Positions 1 to 9,086 of a stretch of 64,000 nt of DNA are shown piece after piece. Positions within the stretch are counted from its first letter, which is position 1; each line of letters begins with the position of its first letter. The notes beneath the pieces are model-generated. The model was not told the origin of the DNA and searched no databases. It worked only from the letters and a program-made list of their open reading frames with translations. The DNA comes from Colwellia psychrerythraea (GTDB taxonomy: Bacteria > Pseudomonadota > Gammaproteobacteria > Enterobacterales > Alteromonadaceae), in NCBI GenBank assembly GCA_002163005.1, contig MAAF01000025.1:62001-126000 (forward strand), written 5' to 3'. Position numbers and translations under genes: made by a program.

Positions 1-411
<411 letters not shown>

Positions 412-810
412 TCAGCCTTTGGTTAAACGTAGTTAATATTTAATTTAGATATGGGTTAGATATAACTTAAATGTGGTTATAAAGTAACTATATTGATAAA
501 ACGCGACTTAGGAAACTGAGTCGCGTTTTTTGATCTAGGCGAAAGAATTAGTTTAACTCGTTTTAAAATGACGTCTTTTAATATAAAAATAGTTTTAATG
601 TTAATTTATATTTATCTTTTTTATACAGTTGAGTCTGTGAGTTGTAATTTTTAATAAAAAAGGAATTTTGCAACATTTACTTTTTTGACTGTAAATTAAA
701 TAATTGAATCTAAATGATTTTAAAGATATTCTTGTGAAATAAATTATGAAAAAGGCACTATGCCTTACAATAAGTTATAAATAATCTCAAACTCGGAGTT
801 AAAATCAGCT
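412..810. other. Intergenic region serS to RibD_C-like gene
   Basis: About 400 bases with no supportable gene on either strand. It holds the serS terminator near 498-531 and then a very AT-rich stretch that presumably carries the promoter of the next gene. A GGAG at about 795-798 is the likely ribosome binding site of that gene. No repeat or RNA gene was recognised. Confidence 0.6.
498..531 (+). terminator. Intrinsic terminator after serS
   Basis: The arms ACGCGACT (501-508) and AGTCGCGT (519-526) pair perfectly. A-rich bases lie before the stem and a run of six T follows it. The position, about 90 bases after the serS stop with nothing in between, fits a rho-independent terminator. Confidence 0.9.
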
Positions 811-1374
811 ATGAAGTGTTCCGTTTATATCGCAACAAGTGCAGATGGTTATATAGCATCACGTGATGGTGGTGTTGACTGGTTGCATACCGCAGGAAAC
901 CCTGAAGCGGATATGAGTAACAACCCTGATATGGGATTTAATGAGTTTATCGCCTCAATTGACTGTATGGTCATGGGGAGAAAGTGTATGGATGCTATTT
1001 CTAGCTTCAATTTAACACCTGAACAATGGCCTTATGGTGATACAAAAATCTATGTGTTAAGCAATTCATTGAAAAATCCTCCCGAAAATTTGAGGGGCAA
1101 AGTTGAAATGTATTCTGGCGATATCAAAAAGCTAATAAATCAACTTGAAGAAAATGGTTATAAGCATGCTTACATTGACGGTGGTACAACCATTACAGCT
1201 TTTATTAACCTTCAACTTATTGATGAAATGACAATCACTAAAGCACCAGTCATTTTAGGTAAAGGCCTTCCGCTTTTTGGCGAATTAAATAAAAGTATTA
1301 AGCTTATAAATTCAGAAGCTACTGTATTCCCGAATGACTTTATTCAAGAAAAGTTTGGTGTAAATTACTTATAA
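811..1374 (+). CDS. RibD C-terminal / dihydrofolate reductase-like protein
   Basis: A 187-residue protein of the RibD_C superfamily, resembling stand-alone DHFR-like proteins such as YyaP/YwjB. Family marks are the start KCSVYIATSADGYIA, the GGVDWL turn, CMVMGRKCMD, the strand IYVLSNS, YIDGGTTITAF and the late run containing TKAPVILGKGLPLFG. These are the NADPH-binding and core strands of the fold. Stand-alone members mostly have no proven substrate, so reductase activity on a pterin or pyrimidine compound is inference. It stands alone, with long non-coding flanks on both sides. Confidence 0.8.
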   Translation: MKCSVYIATSADGYIASRDGGVDWLHTAGNPEADMSNNPDMGFNEFIASIDCMVMGRKCMDAISSFNLTPEQWPYGDTKIYVLSNSLKNPPENLRGKVEMYSGDIKKLINQLEENGYKHAYIDGGTTITAFINLQLIDEMTITKAPVILGKGLPLFGELNKSIKLINSEATVFPNDFIQEKFGVNYL

Positions 1375-1909
1375 CACATATGAGCCTAATTCCTGTCAAT
1401 AGACAATAGTATTCTTTTAGCTGTCGTTAGGCCGCTAGTTGTCCGGCAATTCACAACGTTATCTACTTCGCTATGTCGGTGAGCCATTAAACAAACGTTT
1501 ACGGCAAACACATATAGAGGCTCTCTTAACGTGATCTCATCACTGCCTGTTCGGTCTATCCGTAAAGTAAACAGGGGCACTAGACATTTATCGGTTAACC
1601 CTACGCTGGTACTATTCAAGCAAGATGACTCTTTGTTTTATACAAAGTTCAGTTAGTTTCAGACTCAGCTAAAGTGTAAACGCCTTTGTTTAAATTCTAG
1701 CTAATAGCTTCTTAGACAAAGTTAACATTGCAAATCAATTCCTACTTTGCAAGTCCAGTTAAGCATAACGCAAAAACACTAACAGTAACTCTTCTATCTG
1801 TTTGATTTTTAGGTTTAAATAATATGGCGTGTATTATGCTGTGTAAGTTAAGAGAATGAAGTAATCAGAGTTAATTATAGATATTCGTAACTGCATATAA
1901 GGGATCACG
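1375..1909. other. Long intergenic region without a supportable gene
   Basis: About 535 bases. A 77-codon minus-strand frame at 1386-1619 resembles no family and has no clear ribosome binding site, so it is not called. A GTTAGGC at about 1424-1430 opposite a GCCTAA at 1384 resembles integron core sites, but no attC fold could be built around it. The last ~60 bases presumably hold the promoter of the lipoprotein gene at 1910. Confidence 0.5.
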
Positions 1910-2344
1910 ATGAATAAATTTAAGCTGTTCATGCTTCCGTTGGCATTACCATTACTTTTGAACTGTGGAGCAGGAGATGGTGGCGACAATAGTAGTGCTG
2001 ATGTCGATGCTGTTGAAACACCCCCAATAGAAAATATCACGGAGGATACAGCCCACCACACCACATTACTAAAAGACAACCCAAACTCTCAAGTATCATC
2101 AGTAAAAATATTCGACAATTATTCAATAGATATCGATATGAAAGAAATAAATATGCAGGGAGAGTTCCTGTTTTTAAAAATTATTGACAAACATAAAAAG
2201 GCACTCTTTTTAGGGCAAGTTGTTCATCATGACAATATTAAAGTTCCCCTCACTATTGTCGCTGATTCGTTTCCGTTGGTAGTTGAGTTGTATTCTGAAT
2301 CAAAAGAAGACAAAACAATAAGTTACGAGGTTTATTATGATTAA
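1910..2344 (+). CDS. Small lipoprotein encoded with an LruC-domain protein
   Basis: 144 residues of no recognised family. The N-terminus is a type II signal peptide: basic MNKFK, a leucine-rich core and a lipobox LLLNC with the lipidated Cys at residue 19. A Gly/Asp/Ser-rich linker follows, then a folded part of about 80 residues rich in charged beta strands and ending YEVYYD. It overlaps the next gene by 8 bases, so the two are probably translated together. Position +2 is Gly rather than Asp, which favours the outer membrane. An accessory role for the LruC protein is inference from the overlap only. Confidence 0.7.
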   Translation: MNKFKLFMLPLALPLLLNCGAGDGGDNSSADVDAVETPPIENITEDTAHHTTLLKDNPNSQVSSVKIFDNYSIDIDMKEINMQGEFLFLKIIDKHKKALFLGQVVHHDNIKVPLTIVADSFPLVVELYSESKEDKTISYEVYYD

Positions 2345-3830
2345 TTTATTATTGAGGTATCTATTCGTTTTTACCAGTTTAGTGAGTGTTTCCTTGTTTT
2401 CAGCTGCGGTTAATGCTGAAGACGAAAGCAAAAGGTTAAAGCACACTATTTCTCAAGGTAGTGGTGATATTAATTTATTATTAGCACAAGGGAATAAAGC
2501 CATTAGTCCTTCTTTTTTAGAAACACTACGGCTTCAAAATAATGGATTATTAATGCTCGGTGTTGATATTAATGAAGCATCATCTGGAAGCGAAAAATCC
2601 ACTAGTCAAGGTGTTGCCATTGAGCATCTAACCCTAACGGTTATCACCGATGAAGGTACTTATATATTCACCGATTTTTCAACTAAAACAAAATGTTCAC
2701 TGGCCAAAATTAATAGTGAAAACCGTCAGTTTTATTACACTTTACTCGGACGTACAGGCTCAAACAGCATTACAGGCAGTAATTTAGACGGCACGTCTTT
2801 TGATGATACTTTGAAGATACCAGTAGATATTGATTTATCGAGCGCTCTTTCAATTCAACTTGATATTCAATTGCTGGAAACAAATGAGAGCTTAGGTGAT
2901 CCAGAAGAATTTTACGATTATAGTGCAGGTTTTGAAGATTTAGCGTTGTTAACTTCTACAGACGTTGAGTTCCTTGATACACAGGCTGCTGGAAGAGAAG
3001 ATGCCCCATTGGTTGTACTTTCTGATAATCCTACAGCAGTTGCTAGTAAAGTATATTACCCATCTTCTATCTCATACTATTTAGTAGGATATGAAGACCA
3101 GTATCCTCAGTTAGGCGATTACGATTTTAATGATTTAATTGTCGCATACCGCGTAAACTTTGGTTTAAACGAAGAATTTAAGGTGGTGACGATTAGTGCA
3201 GAAGGGTACCTTATCGCCCGAGGCGGAAGCTATGATCACAGTTGGCATCTTAGAATAGCATTGCCAGAAGGGTCTCAAGCAGACGGGAGTTACCAGCTTT
3301 ATATTCCACCAGGGGTATCATCGGGCAGTGAACTCATTCAATATATTGATACCAGTTCAGGTTTAGATATTACCTTGTTTAACAATACTACATCATTATT
3401 TTACGACCCAGCCTCGCCATTTACTAACACGCTGTGGGACAGCGAGCATATATTAGGGCACAAGTTTTCTTTTGAGATAACACTAAGTACCCCTGTTACT
3501 TTGGAAGCCATGGATGAAGCGCCTTTTGACCCTTATTTGTATGTACATGACACTAATTTAGAAATACACCTACAAGGTAAGTCACCTGTTATGCCTGAGT
3601 CAGATAATATAAGTAAAGGTTTAACGTCGTTTAGCGATGAAAACGGTTACCCATTTGCTCTAGTCTTTCCTGAAGACTGGCAGTACCCTAATGAATATGT
3701 CGATATTGGCGCAGCCTACCCACAATTACTTGAATATATTCAATCAAACCGTCAAAGCCAAGTAGATTGGTACAAAATTGGTGTTGCTTCGGGTATTACC
3801 AAACACAAAAAAGCAGATTGGGCATGGTAA
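2337..3830 (+). CDS. LruC domain-containing exported protein
   Basis: 497 residues starting with a Sec signal peptide (MINLLLRYLFVF... cleaved near VNA|ED). The diagnostic element is the acidic motif GDYDFNDL near residue 260 followed by IVAYRV, as in the LruC/DUF4842 family of surface or secreted proteins. The C-terminal block FPEDWQYPNEYVDIGAAYP and the late DWYK are also typical of the family. The function of LruC proteins is not established; the D/N-rich motif suggests metal binding or surface attachment. The start overlaps the upstream lipoprotein gene by 8 bases. No sorting motif is visible at the C-terminus. Confidence 0.8.
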   Translation: MINLLLRYLFVFTSLVSVSLFSAAVNAEDESKRLKHTISQGSGDINLLLAQGNKAISPSFLETLRLQNNGLLMLGVDINEASSGSEKSTSQGVAIEHLTLTVITDEGTYIFTDFSTKTKCSLAKINSENRQFYYTLLGRTGSNSITGSNLDGTSFDDTLKIPVDIDLSSALSIQLDIQLLETNESLGDPEEFYDYSAGFEDLALLTSTDVEFLDTQAAGREDAPLVVLSDNPTAVASKVYYPSSISYYLVGYEDQYPQLGDYDFNDLIVAYRVNFGLNEEFKVVTISAEGYLIARGGSYDHSWHLRIALPEGSQADGSYQLYIPPGVSSGSELIQYIDTSSGLDITLFNNTTSLFYDPASPFTNTLWDSEHILGHKFSFEITLSTPVTLEAMDEAPFDPYLYVHDTNLEIHLQGKSPVMPESDNISKGLTSFSDENGYPFALVFPEDWQYPNEYVDIGAAYPQLLEYIQSNRQSQVDWYKIGVASGITKHKKADWAW

Positions 3831-4080
3831 TTAGGTTCTGTTGCGTTCAACATTTTAGCCAACTTATTATCTGACAAGACAAGTAGGATATGTAACTGTT
3901 TGCTCGATTCCATTTGTTTTTACTTGTTACAAACAAATATTAATCGCTTATTACGGCGCTATAAACTCACGTGCTTGTCACTCTCCTGACATAGGAGGCC
4001 AACATTTATTACTGCGGCTCTTGAGCGCTATACCTATATTGTCTACAATAGCGCACTTTTCTTTACTACAAGCCACCAAC

Positions 4081-4329
4081 ATGACCGATACTAATACGTT
4101 ACCAGCTTTACCAGACCGCCTTTCTGTTAACCCTCGCAGCCCACACCATGTAGAAGAAGTTTTTGAACACGATATTGGTATTCGCCTCAACGGCAAAGAG
4201 CATTTCGACGTCGAAGAATATTGTATCAGTGAAGGTTGGGTAAAAATCCCGGCACACAAAGCGTTGGACCGTCGTGGACAACCGTTGATGAGAACGGTAA
4301 AAGGCACTGTTGAAGCGTTTTACCGCTAA
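4081..4329 (+). CDS. DUF3297 family protein
   Basis: 82 residues in one conserved block: LPDRLSVNPRSPHH, FEHDIGIRLNGKEHFDVEEY, CISEGWVKIP, and a C-terminal KGTVEAFYR. These define DUF3297, a small soluble family found widely in gammaproteobacteria with no known function. The frame stays open 60 bases upstream to an ATG at 4021, but similarity begins at the ATG at 4081 (MTDTNTLPALP), so that start was chosen. It is monocistronic: no neighbour on the same strand lies within 240 bases. Confidence 0.88.
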   Translation: MTDTNTLPALPDRLSVNPRSPHHVEEVFEHDIGIRLNGKEHFDVEEYCISEGWVKIPAHKALDRRGQPLMRTVKGTVEAFYR

Positions 4330-4988
4330 GCCGTATTACCTTTTCCTTACTGAATTGACGCAATAGGTAAATTTTTTGTAATGCTACTTTCTATTGTCGT
4401 CAAAATAGGGTCTAGTGAGATATTTATACCCGTTATCATTCAAAGTGCAAGATTTCAATGGGAGTTAAAAGTACTTTAGGCAAGGCTTTCATTTTAAACA
4501 ATGGTTGTTCCCTTGTTCAAATGAATAACGTCGCTTAAATTGCTTTTAGCCCCATCAAAGAAGTGCTTGAGCAACATCACTACGTCGTTGCACCTTCTTG
4601 TAAGGGAATAACCATTACTACAAAGGTGCGCCTTGTATTGAAATTGGTCAAGCACTCTGAAGCATGCAACTTGAACGGTAACGGGTATAGACCCTATAAA
4701 TTATCTCATTCTGCAGATAATCTGTCTTGTCTCTTCATGAGGCGATAAGTCTTAATCTATAGATTTATTCGAAAAATCAATCCAATTACCTACTAGCTTC
4801 ATATGGCAATTCACTAACACGGTGAAATTTAGCGCTAAATCATACCTAATTTGTATCTAATTCTGAAAATAAAATAGGAAATGTTATGGATTTTAACATT
4901 CGAGGCAACTATATTATTGTCCCTTAGCAAAAGTATTGCTCTTCTGGATAATCATCATAACTAGGCTCTAAGTACTTAGGATAAATTT
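4330..4988. other. Intergenic region carrying the repeat element
   Basis: About 660 bases between the DUF3297 gene and the tiny membrane protein gene. Apart from the 265-base inverted-repeat element, no coding potential with start, ribosome binding site and family similarity was found. Confidence 0.6.
4425..4689. repeat. MITE-like element with 25-base terminal inverted repeats
   Basis: The left end begins TATACCCGTTATCATTCAA at 4425. The right end, 4665-4689 read on the minus strand, begins TATACCCGTTACCGTTCAA. About 19-20 of 25 terminal bases match. Inside, AATGGTTGTTCCCTT (about 4499-4513) is mirrored by AAGGGAATAACCATT (about 4602-4616), so most of the element can fold into a long hairpin. 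It encodes no transposase. A 61-codon frame inside it is not considered a gene. A shortened relative lies at 32716-32776. Confidence 0.75.
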
Positions 4989-5168
4989 ATGCAATTATTT
5001 ATAGGTTTCGTTTTAGTAGCGTTTGGCGTATTTCTATTTTTTATTGATATCCCGTTATTAGCGGTGATTTCATTTTTTATTGGCTTTGGTGTGTTACGAG
5101 GATATAGAAAAGGTAAAATTTTTTATTTAATCGGCGGACGCTCAAATAACGGTAGCTGTTGTGGTTAA
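4989..5168 (+). CDS. Small membrane protein with CCG tail
   Basis: 59 residues, beginning MQLFIGFVLVAFGVFLFF. Two hydrophobic helices (about residues 2-20 and 22-36) are followed by a basic stretch RGYRKGK and a short tail that ends GSCCG. An AGGAT precedes the ATG at a usable distance. Base use by codon position looks like that of real genes nearby, but no family was recognised. The adjacent cysteines at the C-terminus could bind metal or a thiol partner; that is speculation. Confidence 0.55.
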   Translation: MQLFIGFVLVAFGVFLFFIDIPLLAVISFFIGFGVLRGYRKGKIFYLIGGRSNNGSCCG

Positions 5169-5413
5169 AGCATAAAAAGCTAATTAATAAGGAAATAAAA
5201 GACTTGGCTATGTTCTTAACTTCAACAATATTGCTGCTTACACCTGACGTTATATGCCAGTCAGATACCAGAGGATCTGTTGATGGTATCGAATTAATTT
5301 TCCGCTTTAGCTAATGTGCCCTCTAATGTTAACTACTTGATAAAGGTTGATTAAGATTGAAAGGGGGTTACACTATTTTTATACATAAAGACATTGTATG
5401 AGAGTTAAGAAAT

Positions 5414-5764
5414 ATGAAAACAGTTGCTATAAAACAATCACTTCTGTTATTGAGTTGCTTATCACTCGCTTCTTGTAGCTTGTTAGATACTCATCAAATA
5501 AAAGATAATAATAGCCAAATTAAAGTTATTAGTAATTACGAGCAAGTAAAAGATTGTCGCTATATTAACGAATTAGTAGGATCGAAAGGGCATTGGTACA
5601 CCTTCTTTTTTATCTCTAATACAGAGCTCACTCATGCCAGTATTAATGACTTAAAAAACCAAGCAAATGAAGTAGGCGCTGATACTGTGTATATTGAAGA
5701 GCATATGGGGTTTGGTACTTCAGTGACTTTTCTTGGGCAAGCTTTTGATTGTTTAAACAGATAA
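5414..5764 (+). CDS. DUF4156 family lipoprotein
   Basis: 116 residues. A signal peptide with lipobox LASC places the lipidated Cys at residue 21. The mature part contains VKDCRYINELVGSKGHWY, then INDLKNQANEVGADTVYIEE and a final Cys in AFDCLNR. This pattern of two cysteines, G-S-x-G and a helix ending in GA(D/N)TV, is that of DUF4156 lipoproteins such as E. coli YjeI. The family is a periplasmic-facing lipoprotein of unknown function, related in fold to RcsF. It is monocistronic. Confidence 0.8.
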   Translation: MKTVAIKQSLLLLSCLSLASCSLLDTHQIKDNNSQIKVISNYEQVKDCRYINELVGSKGHWYTFFFISNTELTHASINDLKNQANEVGADTVYIEEHMGFGTSVTFLGQAFDCLNR

Positions 5765-6120
5765 AGTGGCATTAATCGCCATAAATACTCGTTAGCTTAA
5801 GTCATTTAAGGGCAGGGAATACCTCTAACATACTAGCTACCCATCACATTATTAAGACAATGTATGTAAAGCGGGGATTGACATTACTACCGCCATTGCC
5901 TATTGAAGCTTTTTTATTTGGTCTCTTATTTGGTTCAAATGACAAATAAAGAGTAAGAAATAACACCAAACAGATAAGTTGGTTGCAAGCCAAAACAATT
6001 GTATGTTTACATTATTAGAGGACTATCCAGACTTCACTAGACAGTTTGAACAGTCCACAATTACTGATAAACTAATTAATGTGTTAATTTTTAGCCAAAT
6101 TCATGTCAGGTTATTAATAC
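5765..6120. other. Intergenic region downstream of hpaI
   Basis: About 355 bases between the DUF4156 gene and the 3' end of hpaI, which converge here. No gene is supported; a 64-codon plus-strand frame at 5979-6173 runs into the hpaI antisense and has no family match. A hairpin lies at its right edge. Confidence 0.6.
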
Positions 6121-6131
6121 TTAATAACCTG
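6107..6131. terminator. Hairpin at the 3' end of the hpa operon
   Basis: CAGGTTATTAA and TTAATAACCTG pair perfectly around a three-base loop and overlap the hpaI stop codon. There is no good T-run on either side, so it may act as a weak terminator or protect the 3' end of the mRNA. Confidence 0.5.
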
Positions 6132-6921
6132 CGGTCATATTGCTTGTTTCGTCTGTATTACAAAATTGAATAGCTAAATTACGTACTGAGGTTGCCAATA
6201 GACTAGCATCAACACCAACACCAACAAAGCTAGCGCCTTTAGCGGCATAACCTTCAGCTAAAACTTTATCAACAGCTAATACCCCAGCGGCTTTACCGGC
6301 TTTTACAATAGTTTCAATTCCTTGCTCTACTGCGGCAACCACTTCGGGGTGTCCTGGGTTTCCAACATAGCCCATTGATGCTGATAAGTCAGATGGACCG
6401 ATAAACACGCCGTGAACGCCGTCAATTGCAACGATCTCTTCTAAATTATCAATAGCTTGCTTAGTTTCCGCCTGTACAATTAAGCAAATTTCATCATTGG
6501 CTTTTTGTAAATAATCAGGAATACCGTTCCAGTGTGCGGCGCGTGCCATTGAGGTACCTAACCCCCGGATACCTTGTGGTGGATATAGCGAGTCTTGCAC
6601 TAACTGACGTGCCTGCTCTGCCGTATTAACCATAGGAATAAGTAAGGTTTGTGCGCCTATATCTAACAATTGCTTAATGATGGCGGTGGTACCCTCGGGT
6701 GGTCTAACGAGTGCTGGAACGTCATAAGGTGCTATCGCCTGTAAATGACTTTGAATGCTACGCAAATCATAAGGAGCATGTTCCGCATCAATTAAAAGCC
6801 AGTCAAAACCGGCTCCAGCACCAATTTCAGCACAAATGCTATCTGGTAACCCCATCCATAAACCAAATTGCGTTTTAGTAGACGTTAACGCCTTTTTAAA
6901 TTTATTTTGTGGTAATTTCAT
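6121..6921 (-). CDS. hpaI: 4-hydroxy-2-oxoheptane-1,7-dioate aldolase
   Basis: The 266-residue class II pyruvate aldolase cleaves 4-hydroxy-2-oxoheptanedioate to pyruvate and succinate semialdehyde, the last step of the homoprotocatechuate meta-cleavage route. Residues known from E. coli HpaI are all present with a constant offset of three: His48 (DAEHAP), Arg73 (LVRPPEG), Glu152 (QAETK) and Asp178 (GPSDLS). It is the last gene of the minus-strand unit hpaE-D-F-H-I, with 33 bases between it and hpaH. Its product, succinate semialdehyde, needs a dehydrogenase. The only candidate seen beside the cluster is the gabD remnant at 12131. Confidence 0.95.
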   Translation of the reverse strand: MKLPQNKFKKALTSTKTQFGLWMGLPDSICAEIGAGAGFDWLLIDAEHAPYDLRSIQSHLQAIAPYDVPALVRPPEGTTAIIKQLLDIGAQTLLIPMVNTAEQARQLVQDSLYPPQGIRGLGTSMARAAHWNGIPDYLQKANDEICLIVQAETKQAIDNLEEIVAIDGVHGVFIGPSDLSASMGYVGNPGHPEVVAAVEQGIETIVKAGKAAGVLAVDKVLAEGYAAKGASFVGVGVDASLLATSVRNLAIQFCNTDETSNMTAGY

Positions 6922-6954
6922 GATTATACTTTCCTAAATAAAATGACAAGAGGC

Positions 6955-7758
6955 CTAAATGAAATGACAAGAAATAGTACCTAATGGGCCATAATCGGCG
7001 TTAACAGTATCACCCGCTTTGACTACTACTGGCGCGGTAAAAGAACCGGACAAAATAATTTGACCCGGCTCTAAAGATACACCATGAGGAGCAAAACGCT
7101 TAGCCACCCAACAAATACCATTGGCTGGATGATTAAGCACTGCTGCAGCTAAGCCAGTTTCTTCAACCACACCATTAATATTTAAAATACCACCACACCA
7201 ACGTAAATCCATTTCTAATGGCTTAATGGGTCGTCCGCCGATAATAATGGCAGCATTACCCGCGTTGTCAGCAACCGTATCAAATACTTTTCGGGTGTAA
7301 CCAGTTTCAGGATCTTTACGGTGCGTTCGCGCGTCAATAATCTCTAACGTAGGAACAACATAGTCAGTCGCATTTAAGACATCAAAAATGGTAACGTTTT
7401 CACCTTCAAGACGATCTTTTAAAACAAACGCTAGTTCGACTTCTATGCGCGGGTCACAAAACTTTGATACGTCAATTTGAGCACCGTCATTAAAAACCAT
7501 GCTATCTAAAAGCACACCAAAATCAGGCTCTTCAATGTTTAATGCTTTTTGCATTGCGCGTGAAGTATAACCAATCTTATAACCAACTACTTTTTGGCCT
7601 TGTGCTATCTTTTTATTCACCCAACTTTTTTGAATGGCATAGCCATCTTCTAAAGTCATTTCTGGATGCTTTATTGATAACGGTAAGCCCGCTTTACTGT
7701 TAACTTCTGCTTCTAAATGGTCTATCGCTGCTTGTTCAATAACATCTTTACTGAGCAT
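6955..7758 (-). CDS. hpaH: 2-oxo-hept-3-ene-1,7-dioate hydratase
   Basis: 267 residues of the FAH-related hydratase family (as MhpD and HpaH). It adds water to 2-oxohept-3-ene-1,7-dioate, producing the substrate of HpaI. Visible family marks are the N-terminal helix with VGYKIGYTSRAMQ, then EPDFGVLLDSMVF, the metal-binding region RIEVELAFVLKD, and the C-terminal LEPGQIILSGSFT. Its length equals that of E. coli HpaH. It lies 33 bases before hpaI and 40 bases after hpaF in transcription order, so it is part of the same operon. Confidence 0.95.
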   Translation of the reverse strand: MLSKDVIEQAAIDHLEAEVNSKAGLPLSIKHPEMTLEDGYAIQKSWVNKKIAQGQKVVGYKIGYTSRAMQKALNIEEPDFGVLLDSMVFNDGAQIDVSKFCDPRIEVELAFVLKDRLEGENVTIFDVLNATDYVVPTLEIIDARTHRKDPETGYTRKVFDTVADNAGNAAIIIGGRPIKPLEMDLRWCGGILNINGVVEETGLAAAVLNHPANGICWVAKRFAPHGVSLEPGQIILSGSFTAPVVVKAGDTVNADYGPLGTISCHFI

Positions 7759-7798
7759 GTTAAAAATCCTCTAAAATACTTTTTTAATTACTTTCAAA

Positions 7799-8182
7799 CT
7801 ACTTCGCAAGATAATCACGAAGGTTGTTATGATTAAATTTATGAACAGGCAATTCTGATAGCTCAAATGAAATGGCTAGGCCTTGGCTTTCATAAAGTGC
7901 AGCTAAGTGCTCAGTTAACACACTAAACAAAACTTTCGCGGCACTGGCTTTTTGTTCTTCACTGCGACCTGAGCCAATGCGCACATGTAAGTGCACAAAG
8001 CCAAAGGTAGCCGTGCCGTCTGCGACTCTAAAATATTCACAATTGTGTGCTCGACAGCGAATACCTGCCAACGGAAAAATACCCGTACCAACCGCCTCAT
8101 CAATTAAACGTGCAAACAAGCCATCTAAATCAAGTGACTCGTTAGTTAAATTTCCAGAATGTTCTAGAATGAAATGTGGCAT
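7799..8182 (-). CDS. hpaF: 5-carboxymethyl-2-hydroxymuconate delta-isomerase
   Basis: A 127-residue tautomerase-superfamily enzyme that isomerises 5-carboxymethyl-2-hydroxymuconate before hydration. The start MPHFILEHSGNL carries the catalytic Pro that becomes residue 1 after Met removal, and the length matches E. coli HpaF (126). The middle contains RCRAHNCEYFRVADG and HLHVRIGSGRSEEQK, both typical. It lies 14 bases after hpaD in the operon. A distant relative with the same MPH start is found outside the cluster at 58200. Confidence 0.95.
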   Translation of the reverse strand: MPHFILEHSGNLTNESLDLDGLFARLIDEAVGTGIFPLAGIRCRAHNCEYFRVADGTATFGFVHLHVRIGSGRSEEQKASAAKVLFSVLTEHLAALYESQGLAISFELSELPVHKFNHNNLRDYLAK

Positions 8183-8196
8183 AAAAAAATATCTCT

Positions 8197-9048
8197 TTAT
8201 TCAACAGGGAAAATTGCATTAATTTGGCCTGTGCCAGAGCTACCAAAATAAGGAGTAACAACTTCAACCTTACCTTTGTATTCATCCCAACCTAATGCGC
8301 CAAGTAACATAGCAGTGTCATGCATAAAACCTTCGCCATGGCACTTCAATGCATATTCAGGTAACATTTCAACGAACTCTTTCCATTCGCCTTGTTCCCA
8401 CATTTCAACCACACGATGATCAATATTTTCTAACAACGGTGACCATACTTTATGTAAAAACTGGTCTGCAACACCATTTTGAGCAAAGCGGTGTGACAAT
8501 GAACCTGAAGCAAAAATAGCTACTGTGCCATCATAATCTTCTTCAATTGCTTTTCTTAATGCTGCGCCAAGTTTAGCGCTATCGTCTAAATCATGAACCT
8601 GACACATAGCTGAAATAGAGACCACCTTAAACTGCTTGTCTTCATTCATGTAACGCATTGGAACTAAAGTACCGTATTCCATCGCTAAGGTCGTTTCTGA
8701 ATGCGCTCTAGTTGGCACACCAGCATCAGTAGCTGCTTTAGCAATTAAATCACCCAATTCAACATTGCCTTCATAGCTAAATGGCATGTTTTTGATAAAA
8801 TGTGGTAATTCATTACTGGTGTACACACCTTCAAAATGTGCCGCGTTGTTAATATGATAACCAGAGTTAACCAACCAATGAGTATCAAATACTACAATGG
8901 TATCGACACCTAACTCACGACAACGTCGTGATATTTCTTTATGACCGTTAATTGCCGCTTCACGACAACCTTTATGTTCGCCATCCATCTCTGATAAATA
9001 CATAGATGGTACATGTGTTATTTTGGCAGCAAATGCAAGTTTACCCAT
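8197..9048 (-). CDS. hpaD: 3,4-dihydroxyphenylacetate 2,3-dioxygenase
   Basis: 283 residues of the class III (LigB-type) extradiol dioxygenases. It opens the ring of homoprotocatechuate next to the diol, giving 5-carboxymethyl-2-hydroxymuconate semialdehyde. The N-terminal AAKITHVPSM carries a predicted iron ligand, His12. Further on come VVFDTHWL, the ASGSLSHRF block and the C-terminal VVTPYFGSSGTGQINAIFPVE. It is the second gene of the hpaEDFHI unit. The first 16 and last 38 residues align without gaps to the 69-residue protein at 48197-48406. Confidence 0.95.
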   Translation of the reverse strand: MGKLAFAAKITHVPSMYLSEMDGEHKGCREAAINGHKEISRRCRELGVDTIVVFDTHWLVNSGYHINNAAHFEGVYTSNELPHFIKNMPFSYEGNVELGDLIAKAATDAGVPTRAHSETTLAMEYGTLVPMRYMNEDKQFKVVSISAMCQVHDLDDSAKLGAALRKAIEEDYDGTVAIFASGSLSHRFAQNGVADQFLHKVWSPLLENIDHRVVEMWEQGEWKEFVEMLPEYALKCHGEGFMHDTAMLLGALGWDEYKGKVEVVTPYFGSSGTGQINAIFPVE

Positions 9049-9086
9049 AATTCAATTCTCCTAATAATTATAATTGTAACTGTAAT

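Noticed and set aside
1384-1430. GCCTAA...GTTAGGC pair resembling integron attC core sites
   Set aside because: The left half lacks the required AAC end, the inner part cannot fold as attC, and no integrase or cassette array is present. Other GTTAGGC hits (near 56891) are equally isolated.
1386-1619. 77-codon minus-strand open frame
   Set aside because: No ribosome binding site, no recognised family, composition unlike neighbouring genes; treated as chance.
4563-4748. 61-codon frame inside the inverted-repeat element
   Set aside because: It lies within the folded non-coding element and matches no family.
5979-6173. 64-codon plus-strand frame running into hpaI antisense
   Set aside because: Overlaps a well-supported gene on the other strand and has no similarity.
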